Positions 18,597 to 27,140 of a stretch of 64,000 bases of DNA are shown one piece after another. Both the position numbers and the translations under genes were made by a program. The notes below the pieces were generated by a model. It did no database searches and had not been told where the DNA came from. It saw nothing but the letters and a program-made list of their open reading frames with translations. The stretch's first letter is position 1. Each line of letters begins with the position of its first letter. Origin of the DNA: Amycolatopsis alkalitolerans (GTDB lineage: Bacteria > Actinomycetota > Actinomycetes > Mycobacteriales > Pseudonocardiaceae); the NCBI RefSeq assembly GCF_006152065.1, contig NZ_VDFW01000004.1, positions 248,001 through 312,000 on the forward strand, given 5' to 3'.

Positions 18597-20225
18597 TCAG
18601 AAATGGCGGACGTCGAGCCGGCCCTCGGAGTTCATCGCGCGCAGCCGCTTCTTGTCGAACTTGCCGACGCTCGTCTTCGGCACCTCGTCGATGAAGGTCC
18701 AGTGCTCCGGCAGCTGCCATTTGGCGACCTTGTCCGCGAGGAACTCCCGCAGTTCGTCCGCCGTCACCGTGTGGCCTTCGCGGACGACGACGGCGACCAG
18801 CGGCCGCTCGTCCCATTTCTCGTCCGGAACCCCGATCACGGCGGCTTCGGCGACGGCGGGATGCCCCATGACCGCGTTCTCCAGGTCCACCGAAGAGATC
18901 CATTCGCCGCCGGACTTGATCACATCCTTCGACCGGTCGGTCAGCGTCAGGAACCCGTCCGGGCTGATCTTGCCGACGTCCCCGGTGCGCAGCCAGCCCT
19001 CGTGGAACTTCTCCGGATCCACCGCGTCCCCGCCGTAGTAGGACGCCGCGATCCACGGGCCCTGCACCTCGAGTTCGCCCACGGCTTCGTTGTCCCACGG
19101 CAGTTCGTCACCGGAGTCGCCGATCAGGCGTGCGCTCACCGAGGCGGGGAAGCGACCCTGCGTGTAGCGGTAGGCCCACCGCTGCTCGCCCGTCGCCGAC
19201 TTCGGCGGCCGCGCGACGCTGCCCAGCGGCGAGGTCTCCGTCATGCCCCACGCGTGCAGGATCGGCACGCCGTGCCGCTCCTCGAAGGCGTGCATCAGCG
19301 ACGGCGGTGCCGCCGAACCGCCGACGACGACCTCGCGCAAGTGGCTGACGTCCTGTGGGTGGGCGGCCAGGTGCTGCAGCAGGCCCTGCCAGATGGTCGG
19401 TACCGCGGCCGCGAAGGTGGGCTTCTCGGCCGCCAGGAGCTGCGCGATCGGCTCCGGCTGCAGGAACCGGTCGGGCAGCAGGACCGAAGCGCCGATCATC
19501 AGCGCGGCGTACGGCAGACCCCACGACATCGCGTGGAACATCGGCACGATCGCGAGCGCGCTGTCGCTTTCGGTGAGGTTCATCGAGTCCGACATGCAGA
19601 CCTGCATCGAGTGCAGCCAGATCGAGCGGTGCGAGTAGGCCACGCCCTTCGGATCGCCCGTCGTGCCGGACGTGTAGCACATCGCGGCAGCCGAACGCTC
19701 GTCCACGTCGGGCCAGTCGAAGGTGTCCGGCTGCGCCGCGAGGAGCTGGTCGTACCCGTGGACCTCGACCCCGCCGGGCGCCTGCAGCGTCGCGGGGTCG
19801 CCGTTCGCCACAATCACGTGACGGACCGTCTTCATCTCGGGGAGCTGTTTCGCGAGCAGCGGAACCAGCGTGCCGTCGACGATGATGACCTGGTCCTCGG
19901 CGTGGTTCGCGACGAAGACGAGCTGCTCGGGGAACAGGCGGATGTTGAGCGTGTGCAGGACCGCGCCCATCGCCGGGATCGCGCAGTAGGCCGCCATGTG
20001 TTCGGCGTTGTTCCACATGAACGTGCCGACCCGCTGATCACCGGTGATGCCGAGCGAGCGCAGCGCATTGGCCAGTTTCGCCGAGTTCCGACCCAGGTCG
20101 GCGAACGTTTCCCGGCGCGCCGCGGTGCCGGTCCAGGTGACGATTTCGCTGTTTGAGTGCACCGTACTGGCGTATCGCAGCAGGGTGGCGATGGAGAGGT
20201 GTCCGTCCTGCATCGTGCTGAGCAT
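18597..20225 (-). CDS. Long-chain acyl-CoA ligase, FadD-like
   Basis: 542 residues from the ATG at 20225 (MLSTMQDGHL). ANL-superfamily motifs are complete: YTSGTTGDPKG (P-loop A3), HAWGMTETSPLG (A5), GWLRTGDVGKI (A7) and the C-terminal PKTSVGKFDKK with the catalytic Lys. It activates a fatty or other carboxylic acid to acyl-AMP and then to acyl-CoA. The open frame extends about 80 bp upstream, but the start chosen matches where family members begin. It is transcribed away from the mihF-like gene. Confidence 0.92.
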   Translation of the reverse strand: MLSTMQDGHLSIATLLRYASTVHSNSEIVTWTGTAARRETFADLGRNSAKLANALRSLGITGDQRVGTFMWNNAEHMAAYCAIPAMGAVLHTLNIRLFPEQLVFVANHAEDQVIIVDGTLVPLLAKQLPEMKTVRHVIVANGDPATLQAPGGVEVHGYDQLLAAQPDTFDWPDVDERSAAAMCYTSGTTGDPKGVAYSHRSIWLHSMQVCMSDSMNLTESDSALAIVPMFHAMSWGLPYAALMIGASVLLPDRFLQPEPIAQLLAAEKPTFAAAVPTIWQGLLQHLAAHPQDVSHLREVVVGGSAAPPSLMHAFEERHGVPILHAWGMTETSPLGSVARPPKSATGEQRWAYRYTQGRFPASVSARLIGDSGDELPWDNEAVGELEVQGPWIAASYYGGDAVDPEKFHEGWLRTGDVGKISPDGFLTLTDRSKDVIKSGGEWISSVDLENAVMGHPAVAEAAVIGVPDEKWDERPLVAVVVREGHTVTADELREFLADKVAKWQLPEHWTFIDEVPKTSVGKFDKKRLRAMNSEGRLDVRHF

Positions 20226-20410
20226 GGGGCTACTCCCGGGGCGGCTCGTTCGGCGGTGAACTGGGGCTGATTGCGACTCTAAGTCGTCGCCGGTGCCCCT
20301 CGCCACACTCGCCCGCCCCCTCCCCGACCGGGCGAGTGCGCGCGTGTCGATTTCGCGGCATCGGCCCAGGTGGCGTTTACTGGGCCCGTGGACCAGACGG
20401 CCTGGCCAGC

Positions 20411-20426
20411 GCTTGCTCGTGCAAGC
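20411..20426 (+). other. Small perfect hairpin in the leader of the mihF-like gene
   Basis: GCTTGC (20411-20416) and GCAAGC (20421-20426) pair around a TCGT loop, 63 bp upstream of the TTG start. It could be a 5'-leader structure. Apart from this, the 263-bp region 20226-20488 shows no gene; it must hold promoters for both divergent genes. Confidence 0.35.
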
Positions 20427-20488
20427 ACCAGCTGGGTGCCCGGCCGTCGCCGCGAGAGCGGATATCCGAAACAGGAAGGACTAGTACG

Positions 20489-20800
20489 TTGGCTCTGCCT
20501 ACGTTGACTCCGGAGCAGCGCAAGGAGGCTCTGGCCAAAGCGGCCGAGGCTCGTAAGGCTCGTTCCGAGCTGCTCGCGTCGATCAAGTCCGGCAAGCAGA
20601 GCATCGACAAGGTGCTGCTGAAGGCCAAGGAGGACAAGACCATCGGCAAGACGAAGGTCACGCAGCTGCTCAAGGCCGTGCCCGGCCTCGGTGCCGTCAA
20701 GGTGGCCGCCCTGCTCGAGCAGGCGGGCATCGACCCCGACCGGCGTGCCGCCGGGCTCGGTGAGCGCCAGCGCGAAGCCCTCATCGACGCGCTCAAGTAA
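20489..20800 (+). CDS. mihF: Actinobacterial integration host factor (MihF) family protein
   Basis: 103 residues from a TTG start preceded by AGGAAGGA. It has the mIHF layout: N-terminal helix (LTPEQRKEALAKAAEARKAR), the helix-two-turn-helix around KTKVTQLLKAVPGLGAVKVA, and the terminal DPDRRAAGLGERQREALIDAL block, where the canonical protein has RGLG-x-x-QR. mIHF binds DNA and bends the nucleoid. The middle (SGKQSIDKVLLKAKEDKTIG) departs from the usual sequence, and the gene is not beside gmk or pyrF where the essential copy normally lies. It may be a second paralogue, so the symbol is given at family level. Confidence 0.85.
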   Translation: MALPTLTPEQRKEALAKAAEARKARSELLASIKSGKQSIDKVLLKAKEDKTIGKTKVTQLLKAVPGLGAVKVAALLEQAGIDPDRRAAGLGERQREALIDALK

Positions 20801-20809
20801 GCCGGCGCC

Positions 20810-20851
20810 GGTGGGCACGTGACGCCAGGCACTTCGCGCCACGTGCCCACC
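20810..20851. terminator. Terminator after the mihF-like gene
   Basis: A perfect 12-bp inverted repeat, GGTGGGCACGTG (20810-20821) with CACGTGCCCACC (20840-20851), has an 18-nt loop whose ends can pair further. It lies 10 bp after the mihF-like stop and 15 bp before the isochorismate synthase start. It may separate the two genes or act as a dyad control element for the second. Confidence 0.7.
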
Positions 20852-20865
20852 GAAATGCGCCCACA

Positions 20866-21975
20866 ATGGTGGGCGTGGAGCTGCTCGAGGACTACACGCC
20901 CGGAGACTTCTACTTCGGCACCTCCCGGCGGACGATCCTGGGGTCCGGCGCCGGCCGGACCTTCACCGGCACGGATGTGGTGTCGCTGAGCGAAGCCGTG
21001 TCCGCCGAGCTCACCGGCTCTTCGCTGGCCGTGGGTGTGCTGCCGTTCGATACCGCGGGCGCCCCGGGCCACGTGGTAGTGCCCTCGACGGTGCGCACTT
21101 CCGGGCCCTCGCGGCCCGACGAACGGAAGGCCGTCGGCGCGCCGAGCGCGGTGCGCGCCGTGCCCGAGCCGGTGCGTCACGTCGAAGCCGTGGGGCGCGC
21201 GATCAAGATCCTTCGCGACGGCGGCCTCCGCAAGGTCGTGCTCGCCCGCGCGCTGGATCTCGAGTTCGATTTCGACGTGCCGGCGCAGGCGATCCTGAAC
21301 AATCTGGCAAAGGACAGGGCCGGCGCGTACACCTACGCGGCCGGTCTGCCGAACGGTCGCGTGCTGCTCGGCGCGACGCCTGAGCTGCTGCTGTCCCGCG
21401 TCGGCGGGCAGGTCGTCTCCCATCCGCACGCGGGTTCGGTGCCCCGCTCGGCGGACCCGGTCACCGATCGTGAGAACGCCGAAGCCCTGGCTGGGTCGCG
21501 TAAGGACCAGGTCGAGCACGCCGTGCTGACCGAGGCGATCGTCGAGACCCTGCGCCCGTTCTGCCGCCGCCTGGATGCCCCGCGCGAACCGTCGCTCGTA
21601 TCCACGCCGACGATGTGGCACCTCGGCACGGTGGTCACCGGTGACCTGGTCGATCGGGACGTGACGGCGTTGCGGCTGGCCGCGGCCCTGCACCCGACGC
21701 CCGCGATCTGCGGCACCCCGACCGAGGCCGCCCGGCGGTTGGTGGGCGAACTGGAGCCGTTCGACCGTGGCTACTACGCCGGCGCGGTCGGCTGGATGGA
21801 CGCGGCGGGGGACGGCGAGTGGGCGGTCTCGATCCGCTGCGCCGAGGTCGCCGCGCGGTCCATCCGGCTGTACGCGGGCGGCGGGATCGTCCCGGCGTCG
21901 GACCCGAAGGCCGAGCTGGACGAAACCTCGGCCAAGTTCCAGACCCTCCTCCGAGCCATGGGCCTGGACCTCTAG
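20866..21975 (+). CDS. Isochorismate synthase
   Basis: 369 residues. The chorismate-binding fold is shown by LRKVVLARALDLEF (about residue 124), GATPELLLSR, SHPHAGSVPRS, the family-typical LHPTPAICGTP and the C-terminal SIRCAEVAARSIRLYAGGGIV with SDPKAELDE. The length and HPTPAICG motif favour an isochorismate synthase of the DhbC/EntC/MenF type over anthranilate synthase. It converts chorismate to isochorismate for menaquinone or a catechol siderophore. No other men or dhb gene is nearby. The phosphopantetheinyl transferase across the repeat array is suggestive of siderophore assembly, but that is inference. Confidence 0.88.
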   Translation: MVGVELLEDYTPGDFYFGTSRRTILGSGAGRTFTGTDVVSLSEAVSAELTGSSLAVGVLPFDTAGAPGHVVVPSTVRTSGPSRPDERKAVGAPSAVRAVPEPVRHVEAVGRAIKILRDGGLRKVVLARALDLEFDFDVPAQAILNNLAKDRAGAYTYAAGLPNGRVLLGATPELLLSRVGGQVVSHPHAGSVPRSADPVTDRENAEALAGSRKDQVEHAVLTEAIVETLRPFCRRLDAPREPSLVSTPTMWHLGTVVTGDLVDRDVTALRLAAALHPTPAICGTPTEAARRLVGELEPFDRGYYAGAVGWMDAAGDGEWAVSIRCAEVAARSIRLYAGGGIVPASDPKAELDETSAKFQTLLRAMGLDL

Positions 21976-21998
21976 TCCCGACCTCCACCCCCACCCCG

Positions 21999-22175
21999 CC
22001 GAGATCGACGTTCGGGACGCCGAGTTCGACGCTCCCGGCGGTGAGTTCGGCGTTTGGGGCGCCGAGTTCGACGCTTGCGGCGCCGAGTTCGGCGTTCGTG
22101 CCGCCGAGTTCGACGATTGCGGCGGTGAGTTCGACCGCCGGGAGGTCGAGATCGGCGTTCGCGCCGCCGAGTTCG
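21999..22175. repeat. Degenerate tandem array, exact 21-bp period
   Basis: Eight full units and one partial unit of CCGAGTTCGRCGNTTGNGGCG-type sequence begin at 21999, 22020, 22041, 22062, 22083, 22104, 22125, 22146 and 22167. The GAGTTCG or GAGATCG core is nearly constant and the rest varies. The array fills the whole space between the convergent isochorismate synthase and phosphopantetheinyl transferase genes and ends against the latter's stop codon. There are no spacers, so it is not CRISPR. Confidence 0.85.
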
Positions 22176-22865
22176 TCACGACGTCCGCGAGGCTTCCGTT
22201 GCCTCCCATGGTTTTTCGGCGATCGCCACCGGCTCCATGGTCAGGAGCGCCACCGCCGCCCGGTAGCCCTCCCCGGGATTCAGGTCCGCCAGCTGAGTCC
22301 GTGCCGGGTCGAGGGCCGGATCCGCGGAAGCGGCGAGGCGGGCACCGTCCAGGGTGATGCTCTGCAGCGGGATCTTCAGGCCACGGCCGGTCGCCTTCAT
22401 GAGGGCCTCTTTCCGTGCCCAGTACTGGAAGAAAGCGCTTACTCGCTCGTCCCCGCGCAAGCCGCGCAACGCGGCCTGTTCGGTTTCGTTCAGGGCATAC
22501 TCGATCAGGTTGTCCTCGGCGCGGCGGGTATCCGTCTCGACGTCCAAGCCGACCGGCACCGTCGTCACCGCCAGGCCGATCCGATCACCCGAGTGCGAGA
22601 TCGAGAACTCGACGCCCGCCAGCCTCGGCTTCCCGTGCGGCTTCCCGCAGTCCTCGCATGTCGCATCGAACCGGACTTCGCCGGGCGCGACACCAAGACG
22701 GGCACCGAACACGGTCTTCGCGAGCACCCGCCCGGTCAGGAACCGCCGCCGGTCGGCGTCGCGCCGGTACGCCTCGTACCTGCCGCGTTCGGGCTCGTCC
22801 AGAAGCGCCAGATACGTCGCCTCGACGGCCACCGGCCGCGCCCACCAGACCGTGCACTCGATCAC
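22176..22865 (-). CDS. Sfp-type 4'-phosphopantetheinyl transferase
   Basis: 229 residues from a GTG start. The signature motifs are FSISHSGD (87-94), VGLDVE with Mg-ligand Asp108 and Glu110, and WARKEALMKATGRGL (149-163). It moves phosphopantetheine from CoA to the serine of carrier proteins. At about 230 residues it is the Sfp class used for polyketide and peptide synthases rather than the short AcpS. No carrier-protein gene is in the window. It converges on the isochorismate synthase across the 21-bp array. Confidence 0.93.
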   Translation of the reverse strand: MIECTVWWARPVAVEATYLALLDEPERGRYEAYRRDADRRRFLTGRVLAKTVFGARLGVAPGEVRFDATCEDCGKPHGKPRLAGVEFSISHSGDRIGLAVTTVPVGLDVETDTRRAEDNLIEYALNETEQAALRGLRGDERVSAFFQYWARKEALMKATGRGLKIPLQSITLDGARLAASADPALDPARTQLADLNPGEGYRAAVALLTMEPVAIAEKPWEATEASRTS

Positions 22866-22915
22866 GCGCCCAACGTACCGGTTTCTCCGGCTTCCATCGT
22901 TGCGCTAGCCTGTCG

Positions 22916-22931
22916 CTAAGCGAGCGCTTAG
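22916..22931. promoter_or_regulatory. 16-bp palindromic operator candidate before the acyl-CoA dehydrogenase
   Basis: CTAAGCG-AG-CGCTTAG is a 7-bp perfect dyad with a 2-bp centre, 20 bp upstream of the ATG at 22951. It has the form of a TetR-family operator in actinomycete lipid-catabolism genes. No regulator gene is adjacent, so the repressor would act from elsewhere. Confidence 0.6.
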
Positions 22932-22950
22932 TAGCCGGAGGAAGGCAGCG

Positions 22951-24120
22951 ATGGACTTCACCCTCAGCACGGAAGAGCGCGAAGTGCGCGACTGGGTGCG
23001 CACCTTCGTGCAGCGAGAGCTGATGCCGATGGAGCAGGAGGTGCTCCGCCGCGAACGGGCCGGCGAGCCCGGCATCACGCCCGACGAGCTGACGGAGCTC
23101 CAGCTCAAGGCCAAGGAATCCGGATTCTGGGGCATCCAGACGCCGGAGGAGTACGGCGGGATGGGCCTGTCCGCGGTGATGACAGCGCTGCTGGAGGCGG
23201 AGCTCGGCCGCACGTTCGTCCCGTTCCGCTTCGGCGGCGCGGCGGACAACATCCTGTTCTACGCCAACGACGAGCAGAAAGAGCGCTACCTGCTGCCGAC
23301 GATCTCGGGGGACCGCAAGTCCTGCTTCGCGATCACCGAGCCTGGCGCGGGCTCCGATGCGAAGGCGATCCGCACGTCGGCCCGCAAGGACGGTGCGGAC
23401 TGGATCATCAACGGCGAGAAGACCTTCATCACCGGCGGCAACGAGGCGGACTTCGTGATGGTCTTCGCCGTCACCGACCCGGAGAAGGGCGCGAACGGCG
23501 GCGTCACGTGCTTCCTCGTGGACCGCGAGATGGGCTGGAAGTCCGAGTACATCGACACGATGGGCGAGTGGGGCCCGGCATCCCTGATCTTCCAGGACGT
23601 CCGGGTGCCCGAAACGCAGATCCTCGGCGAGGTCGGCCGGGGCTTCGAGCTCGCGATGCAGTGGATCGGCCGCGGCCGGTACATCCTGCCAGCGCATGCG
23701 ATCGGCTCGTGCGAGCGGTTGCTGCAGATGGCGATCGAGCACGCGAACACGCGCGAGACGTTCGGGCAGAAGATCGCCGAGCGCCAGGCGATCCAGTGGA
23801 TGATCGCCGATTCCGGTGTCGAGCTCGAGGCCCTGCGCTGGCTCGTGCTGCACGCCGCGTGGCAGGTCGACCAGGGTATGGACTCGCGCCACGCGCAGTC
23901 GATCGCGAAGCTCTACGGCGGGCAGAAGGCGAACGAGATCGTGGACCGCGTCCTGCAGATCCACGGCGGGATGGGCTACACCCGTGAGCTGCCTGTCGAG
24001 CGCTGGTACCGGGAGCTGCGCCTGCTGCGGATCTACGAGGGCACCGACGAGATCCAACGTCGGACGATCGCGCGGAACCTGCTGAAGGGCCACGTGAAGG
24101 TGAGCGGGGCTCTCGGCTGA
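22951..24120 (+). CDS. Acyl-CoA dehydrogenase
   Basis: 389 residues from an ATG with AGGAGGAAG-like ribosome site. Conserved blocks are AITEPGAGSDAKA, NGEKTFITGG, the C-terminal RETFGQKIAERQAIQWMIADS, IHGGMGYTRELPVERWYRELR and the catalytic-base segment RIYEGTDEIQRR. It performs the FAD-dependent first step of beta-oxidation. It is distinct from the 5560-6705 enzyme in sequence and regulatory site. It stands alone and is followed by the 22-bp array at 24121. Confidence 0.93.
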   Translation: MDFTLSTEEREVRDWVRTFVQRELMPMEQEVLRRERAGEPGITPDELTELQLKAKESGFWGIQTPEEYGGMGLSAVMTALLEAELGRTFVPFRFGGAADNILFYANDEQKERYLLPTISGDRKSCFAITEPGAGSDAKAIRTSARKDGADWIINGEKTFITGGNEADFVMVFAVTDPEKGANGGVTCFLVDREMGWKSEYIDTMGEWGPASLIFQDVRVPETQILGEVGRGFELAMQWIGRGRYILPAHAIGSCERLLQMAIEHANTRETFGQKIAERQAIQWMIADSGVELEALRWLVLHAAWQVDQGMDSRHAQSIAKLYGGQKANEIVDRVLQIHGGMGYTRELPVERWYRELRLLRIYEGTDEIQRRTIARNLLKGHVKVSGALG

Positions 24121-24420
24121 GGGTCCGACTCGCGGATGGCGGGGGTTCGACTTGCGCGGAGTGGGGCCCGACTCGCCTGGGGGAGGCCGACTCGTGCGGG
24201 CTCGGCTCGCTTGTGGTCGCAGCCGGACTTGCGTGGGGTGCGGGAGCGACTCGCGGGTGGTGGGGGCCGGGCTTGCGTGGAGTGGGGGGCTGACTCGCGG
24301 GGCGTTGGAGCCCAACTCGCGTGCGGCGGGGGCCGGACTCGCGTGCGGTGGGAGCCGGACTCGCGGGGCGTGGGGAGGGCTGGACTCGTGGGGAAGAGGG
24401 GGCGGGCGCGGCTTGCCGAT
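24121..24420. repeat. Degenerate tandem array, 22-bp period
   Basis: The core GACTCGCG (or GACTTGCG) recurs at 24127, 24149, 24170, 24189, 24226, 24248, 24270, 24292, 24314, 24336, 24358 and 24383. Seven successive steps from 24226 to 24358 include six of exactly 22 bp. A typical unit is GGAGCCGGACTCGCGTGCGG plus two bases. It fills the region between the convergent acyl-CoA dehydrogenase and the large membrane-protein gene. It belongs with the arrays near 62791 and 63451, and no gene is visible in it. Confidence 0.85.
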
Positions 24421-24426
24421 GGGGGA

Positions 24427-26634
24427 CTACGGGAGGCGCCAGATGATGGTTGTCGGGAGGGTGAGGGCGCGTGGGGCCAGGGCGTCGAGGGCGTGGGCGT
24501 CTACCGGGGCGCGGGTGTCGGCAATCAGCCAGTGGACGCCGATTGTTGACAATCGGGCCAGTAGGGCGTGCGTCGGGGTGTGGAAGGCGGTGAGTTCGTC
24601 GTTCAGCCGGCGTTGATCCCAGAACGGCTGGTCGGCGTACCAGACCGTGCTGTGCCAGGCCGAATCCAGATTCCGCGGCGAGTACGCCCAGCCCTCGACA
24701 TCGACGTCCCGCTGCGCGAAGGCGCCCAGGTCGAACAGCTTCGCCGTGCATTCGTAGGACGACTGCTGCGTGCACACCCGATTCACCGCGAGCACGTCGT
24801 CGGGCCCGGCGTGCTCGTCCAACCACCGTCCGGCCGCGAGTTCGTCACGGGTGACTGGCAGGGAGGCGGCGTCGGCATGCGTGACCCCGAGGTTGTAGCT
24901 GGGCCTCGCCGAGGTTTGCGTCAAATACAGCCCTGTCGACAACAGCCCCGTAGCCAGCACCGCGCACATCACCACGGTCGCCCGGCGCCATACCAGCGCG
25001 AGCAGGAGGAGCGCGGCGGCGAGGACGGTCAGGGGTAACAGCCAGCCGGTGATCGACTTGGGCGGGCGAGCACCGGCGGCGCACGCGATGGTCAGGGTGA
25101 GCACCGAACCGATCGCGAGTCCACTCGCGACGGTGACCTTCGTCCAGCGTAGCCGCGAGATACCCCACGCGGAGCCGATCAACCCGACCGGATAGGCCGC
25201 GACGAGGAAGTAGATGTTCGAGTTCCCGGGCTGGCGGAACGCGAGCATCGCGCCGAACCCCGCCACCGTGGTGCCGAGGAAGACCCACATCGCCGGGTCG
25301 AGAGGTTGCCGCCGCAGTAGCGGGATGAACCCGGCGAGCCGCGGTAGCAGCGGCACGAGATACAGCACCGCCGCCGCGAACAGCGGTGCGAGCGGGACAT
25401 GGGGCAGCACCAGGTACAGTTCACTGCCGCTCGGCGCCACCGCGTCCGGGAACGTCTGCCCCGCGGTCTGCCGGATCGCCCCGAACGGTGAGATCCGCAA
25501 CCCGTAGTCGCCGCCACGGTAAAGGGTGAAGCGCGCGAGCAGCAGTACCCCGCCGATGAGCAGGTTCACCGCGATCGCCCGCGGCACGACCATCCACTTG
25601 CGACCGAACAGCAACGCCACCAGCGCGAGGACCGTACCACCGAGCAGCACTGCCAGATCGGCCGATTTCGCCCCCGCGGCAAGGAGAACCAGTGGTACGA
25701 ACAGCGCGACCGGCACCGCGCGGTCGGCCGCGGTCCGGCGCAGCAGTGCGACCACGCAACCGGCGACGGCCACCGTCGGCAGCCAGCCGAACGCCGAGGT
25801 GAGCGAGGACGCCCAGTAGGACTGGATCGTCAGCGGCGCCTGCCCGTCCGTGGACCGTACGGTCGCGACCGTGGCGCCGGTGACGGTCAGCAGCCCCGCG
25901 CAGACCACGCCCGCGCGCAGGCTGCCCGCGACCCGCCGCGCCACCACGGCCGCCAGCAGCACCACGGCCGGGAACACGGTGGTGGGCACGAGCCGCAGCA
26001 TCGAATCGAACGGATCGACGCCGGTCCCGGTGGTCAGATGCGCGGTGATCGCGTGCAGGAACCAGTGGTAGGCGTAGGGATCGCCATGCGCGAGCGGGTA
26101 CCCCGGCCAGAGCGTGCGCCGCAGTTCGCCCAAGACCGCGACCTGGAACGTCGTGTCGTAGTAGTAGGTCCGTCCGCCCGGCCCCGGGTCCAGCGGGTTG
26201 AACCGGAGGTAGTCGGTCGTCATCCAGGCGACCGCGACGGCCATCGCGCCGGCGAGCCACAGGTTCGCCGTGGTGCCCCAGCCCGGCGCCGGCCGGGCCA
26301 GGATCCGTCTTCGGCAGGCCGGGACGGCCAGTAGCGCCAAGGTGAACCCCGGGCCGGCGAGCCAGGGCGGTGGAGCCCACGGAAGGACGACGTCGAGCGC
26401 CCAGCCGGCCATCGCGACGAGACATCCGGCGACGGTGGCCCAGGCGAGATCTTCGAGCAGCGGGGCGGCGGTCGCGCGGGCGGCGCGGACGAGCGCGAAG
26501 CCGGGCAGCAGGATGCCGGGCACGATGGCGAGGGCCCATTGGGCGAGTTCGGCCGCCGGCGTGCCGGTGCCCAGGTGCACGCCCAGCCACGCGAGGAGCA
26601 CGGCGCTCCAGGCAATCGATGACGCAGCGCGCAT
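24427..26634 (-). CDS. Large polytopic membrane protein, glycosyltransferase-like
   Basis: 735 residues with about 14-16 predicted transmembrane helices spread from the N-terminus to about residue 560, then a soluble C-terminal domain of about 170 residues. An extracytoplasmic segment after the fourth or fifth helix contains RFNPLDPGPGGRTYYYDTTFQ and HGDPYAYHWFLHA. This resembles the helical layout of GT-C fold glycosyltransferases that use polyprenyl-phosphate sugars, but I see no certain catalytic motif. The function is best left as unknown membrane enzyme. The upstream region has a strong hairpin (26701-26744) that ends the next gene. Confidence 0.7.
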   Translation of the reverse strand: MRAASSIAWSAVLLAWLGVHLGTGTPAAELAQWALAIVPGILLPGFALVRAARATAAPLLEDLAWATVAGCLVAMAGWALDVVLPWAPPPWLAGPGFTLALLAVPACRRRILARPAPGWGTTANLWLAGAMAVAVAWMTTDYLRFNPLDPGPGGRTYYYDTTFQVAVLGELRRTLWPGYPLAHGDPYAYHWFLHAITAHLTTGTGVDPFDSMLRLVPTTVFPAVVLLAAVVARRVAGSLRAGVVCAGLLTVTGATVATVRSTDGQAPLTIQSYWASSLTSAFGWLPTVAVAGCVVALLRRTAADRAVPVALFVPLVLLAAGAKSADLAVLLGGTVLALVALLFGRKWMVVPRAIAVNLLIGGVLLLARFTLYRGGDYGLRISPFGAIRQTAGQTFPDAVAPSGSELYLVLPHVPLAPLFAAAVLYLVPLLPRLAGFIPLLRRQPLDPAMWVFLGTTVAGFGAMLAFRQPGNSNIYFLVAAYPVGLIGSAWGISRLRWTKVTVASGLAIGSVLTLTIACAAGARPPKSITGWLLPLTVLAAALLLLALVWRRATVVMCAVLATGLLSTGLYLTQTSARPSYNLGVTHADAASLPVTRDELAAGRWLDEHAGPDDVLAVNRVCTQQSSYECTAKLFDLGAFAQRDVDVEGWAYSPRNLDSAWHSTVWYADQPFWDQRRLNDELTAFHTPTHALLARLSTIGVHWLIADTRAPVDAHALDALAPRALTLPTTIIWRLP

Positions 26635-26700
26635 TCACAGCCCCCCGGGTGCGGTGTTCACCGGTTCAGAAAGGGGGCTCAGCTTACGAGGTGAAGATCA

Positions 26701-26744
26701 GCCGGGGAGAAGTGCCCCAGAAAGTGTGGCACTTCCTCCCCGGC
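26701..26744. terminator. Hairpin terminator
   Basis: GCCGGGGAGAAGTGCC (26701-26716) pairs with GGCACTTCCTCCCCGGC (26728-26744) apart from a single-base bulge, around an 11-nt loop. It lies 15 bp downstream of the leftward 107-aa gene and upstream of the membrane protein, insulating the two. Confidence 0.8.
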
Positions 26745-26759
26745 CTCGGTGTTCGCGGG

Positions 26760-27083
26760 CTACTGAGAGTGGGTACGCAGGGCCAGCGGCGCCCCGGCGA
26801 GGTCCTCCTCGTTGCACAACAACTTGACGTCGTAGTACGGGGCGCCTTCCCGTTCGTCGTAGTCGAGGTGAATGGACAGCACGTCGAGCGGCTCACCCAG
26901 CCACTCCTGTGCCGTTCGCAGCCAGGCGGCGCACCGTTCCAGGGCGGAAGACAGGTCGTCGTCACGGAATTCGACGGGACGGTACGGCACGTCGTGAACC
27001 TGATCGCGAGGGTTTGGCGGAACCGGTAGCCCCGGAGCGAGGCCGGAATCGTTCAGTTCCAGATGGATCGTTTGCTCACTCAC
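26760..27083 (-). CDS. Hypothetical protein, 107 residues
   Basis: A GTG start at 27083 gives an acidic protein with an N-terminal strand (SEQTIHLELNDSG), a Pro-rich segment, a helix around SSALERCAAWLRTAQEWLG, and two strands (LDVLSIHLDYDEREG and PYYDVKLLCNEED). Its composition and the third-position GC of its codons fit a real gene, and a strong terminator follows. I do not recognise the family. It is upstream of nothing obviously related; the neighbouring TetR gene on the same strand ends 57 bp before its start. Confidence 0.7.
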   Translation of the reverse strand: MSEQTIHLELNDSGLAPGLPVPPNPRDQVHDVPYRPVEFRDDDLSSALERCAAWLRTAQEWLGEPLDVLSIHLDYDEREGAPYYDVKLLCNEEDLAGAPLALRTHSQ

Positions 27084-27140
27084 GGTTCGAGGGTCCCTCA
27101 GATGAGCCGCCTCGGCAAGGCATTGCCCGAGAATCCCCAG

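Noticed and set aside
21999-22175. CRISPR array
   Set aside because: Units are directly adjacent with no unique spacers, vary throughout and lack cas genes.
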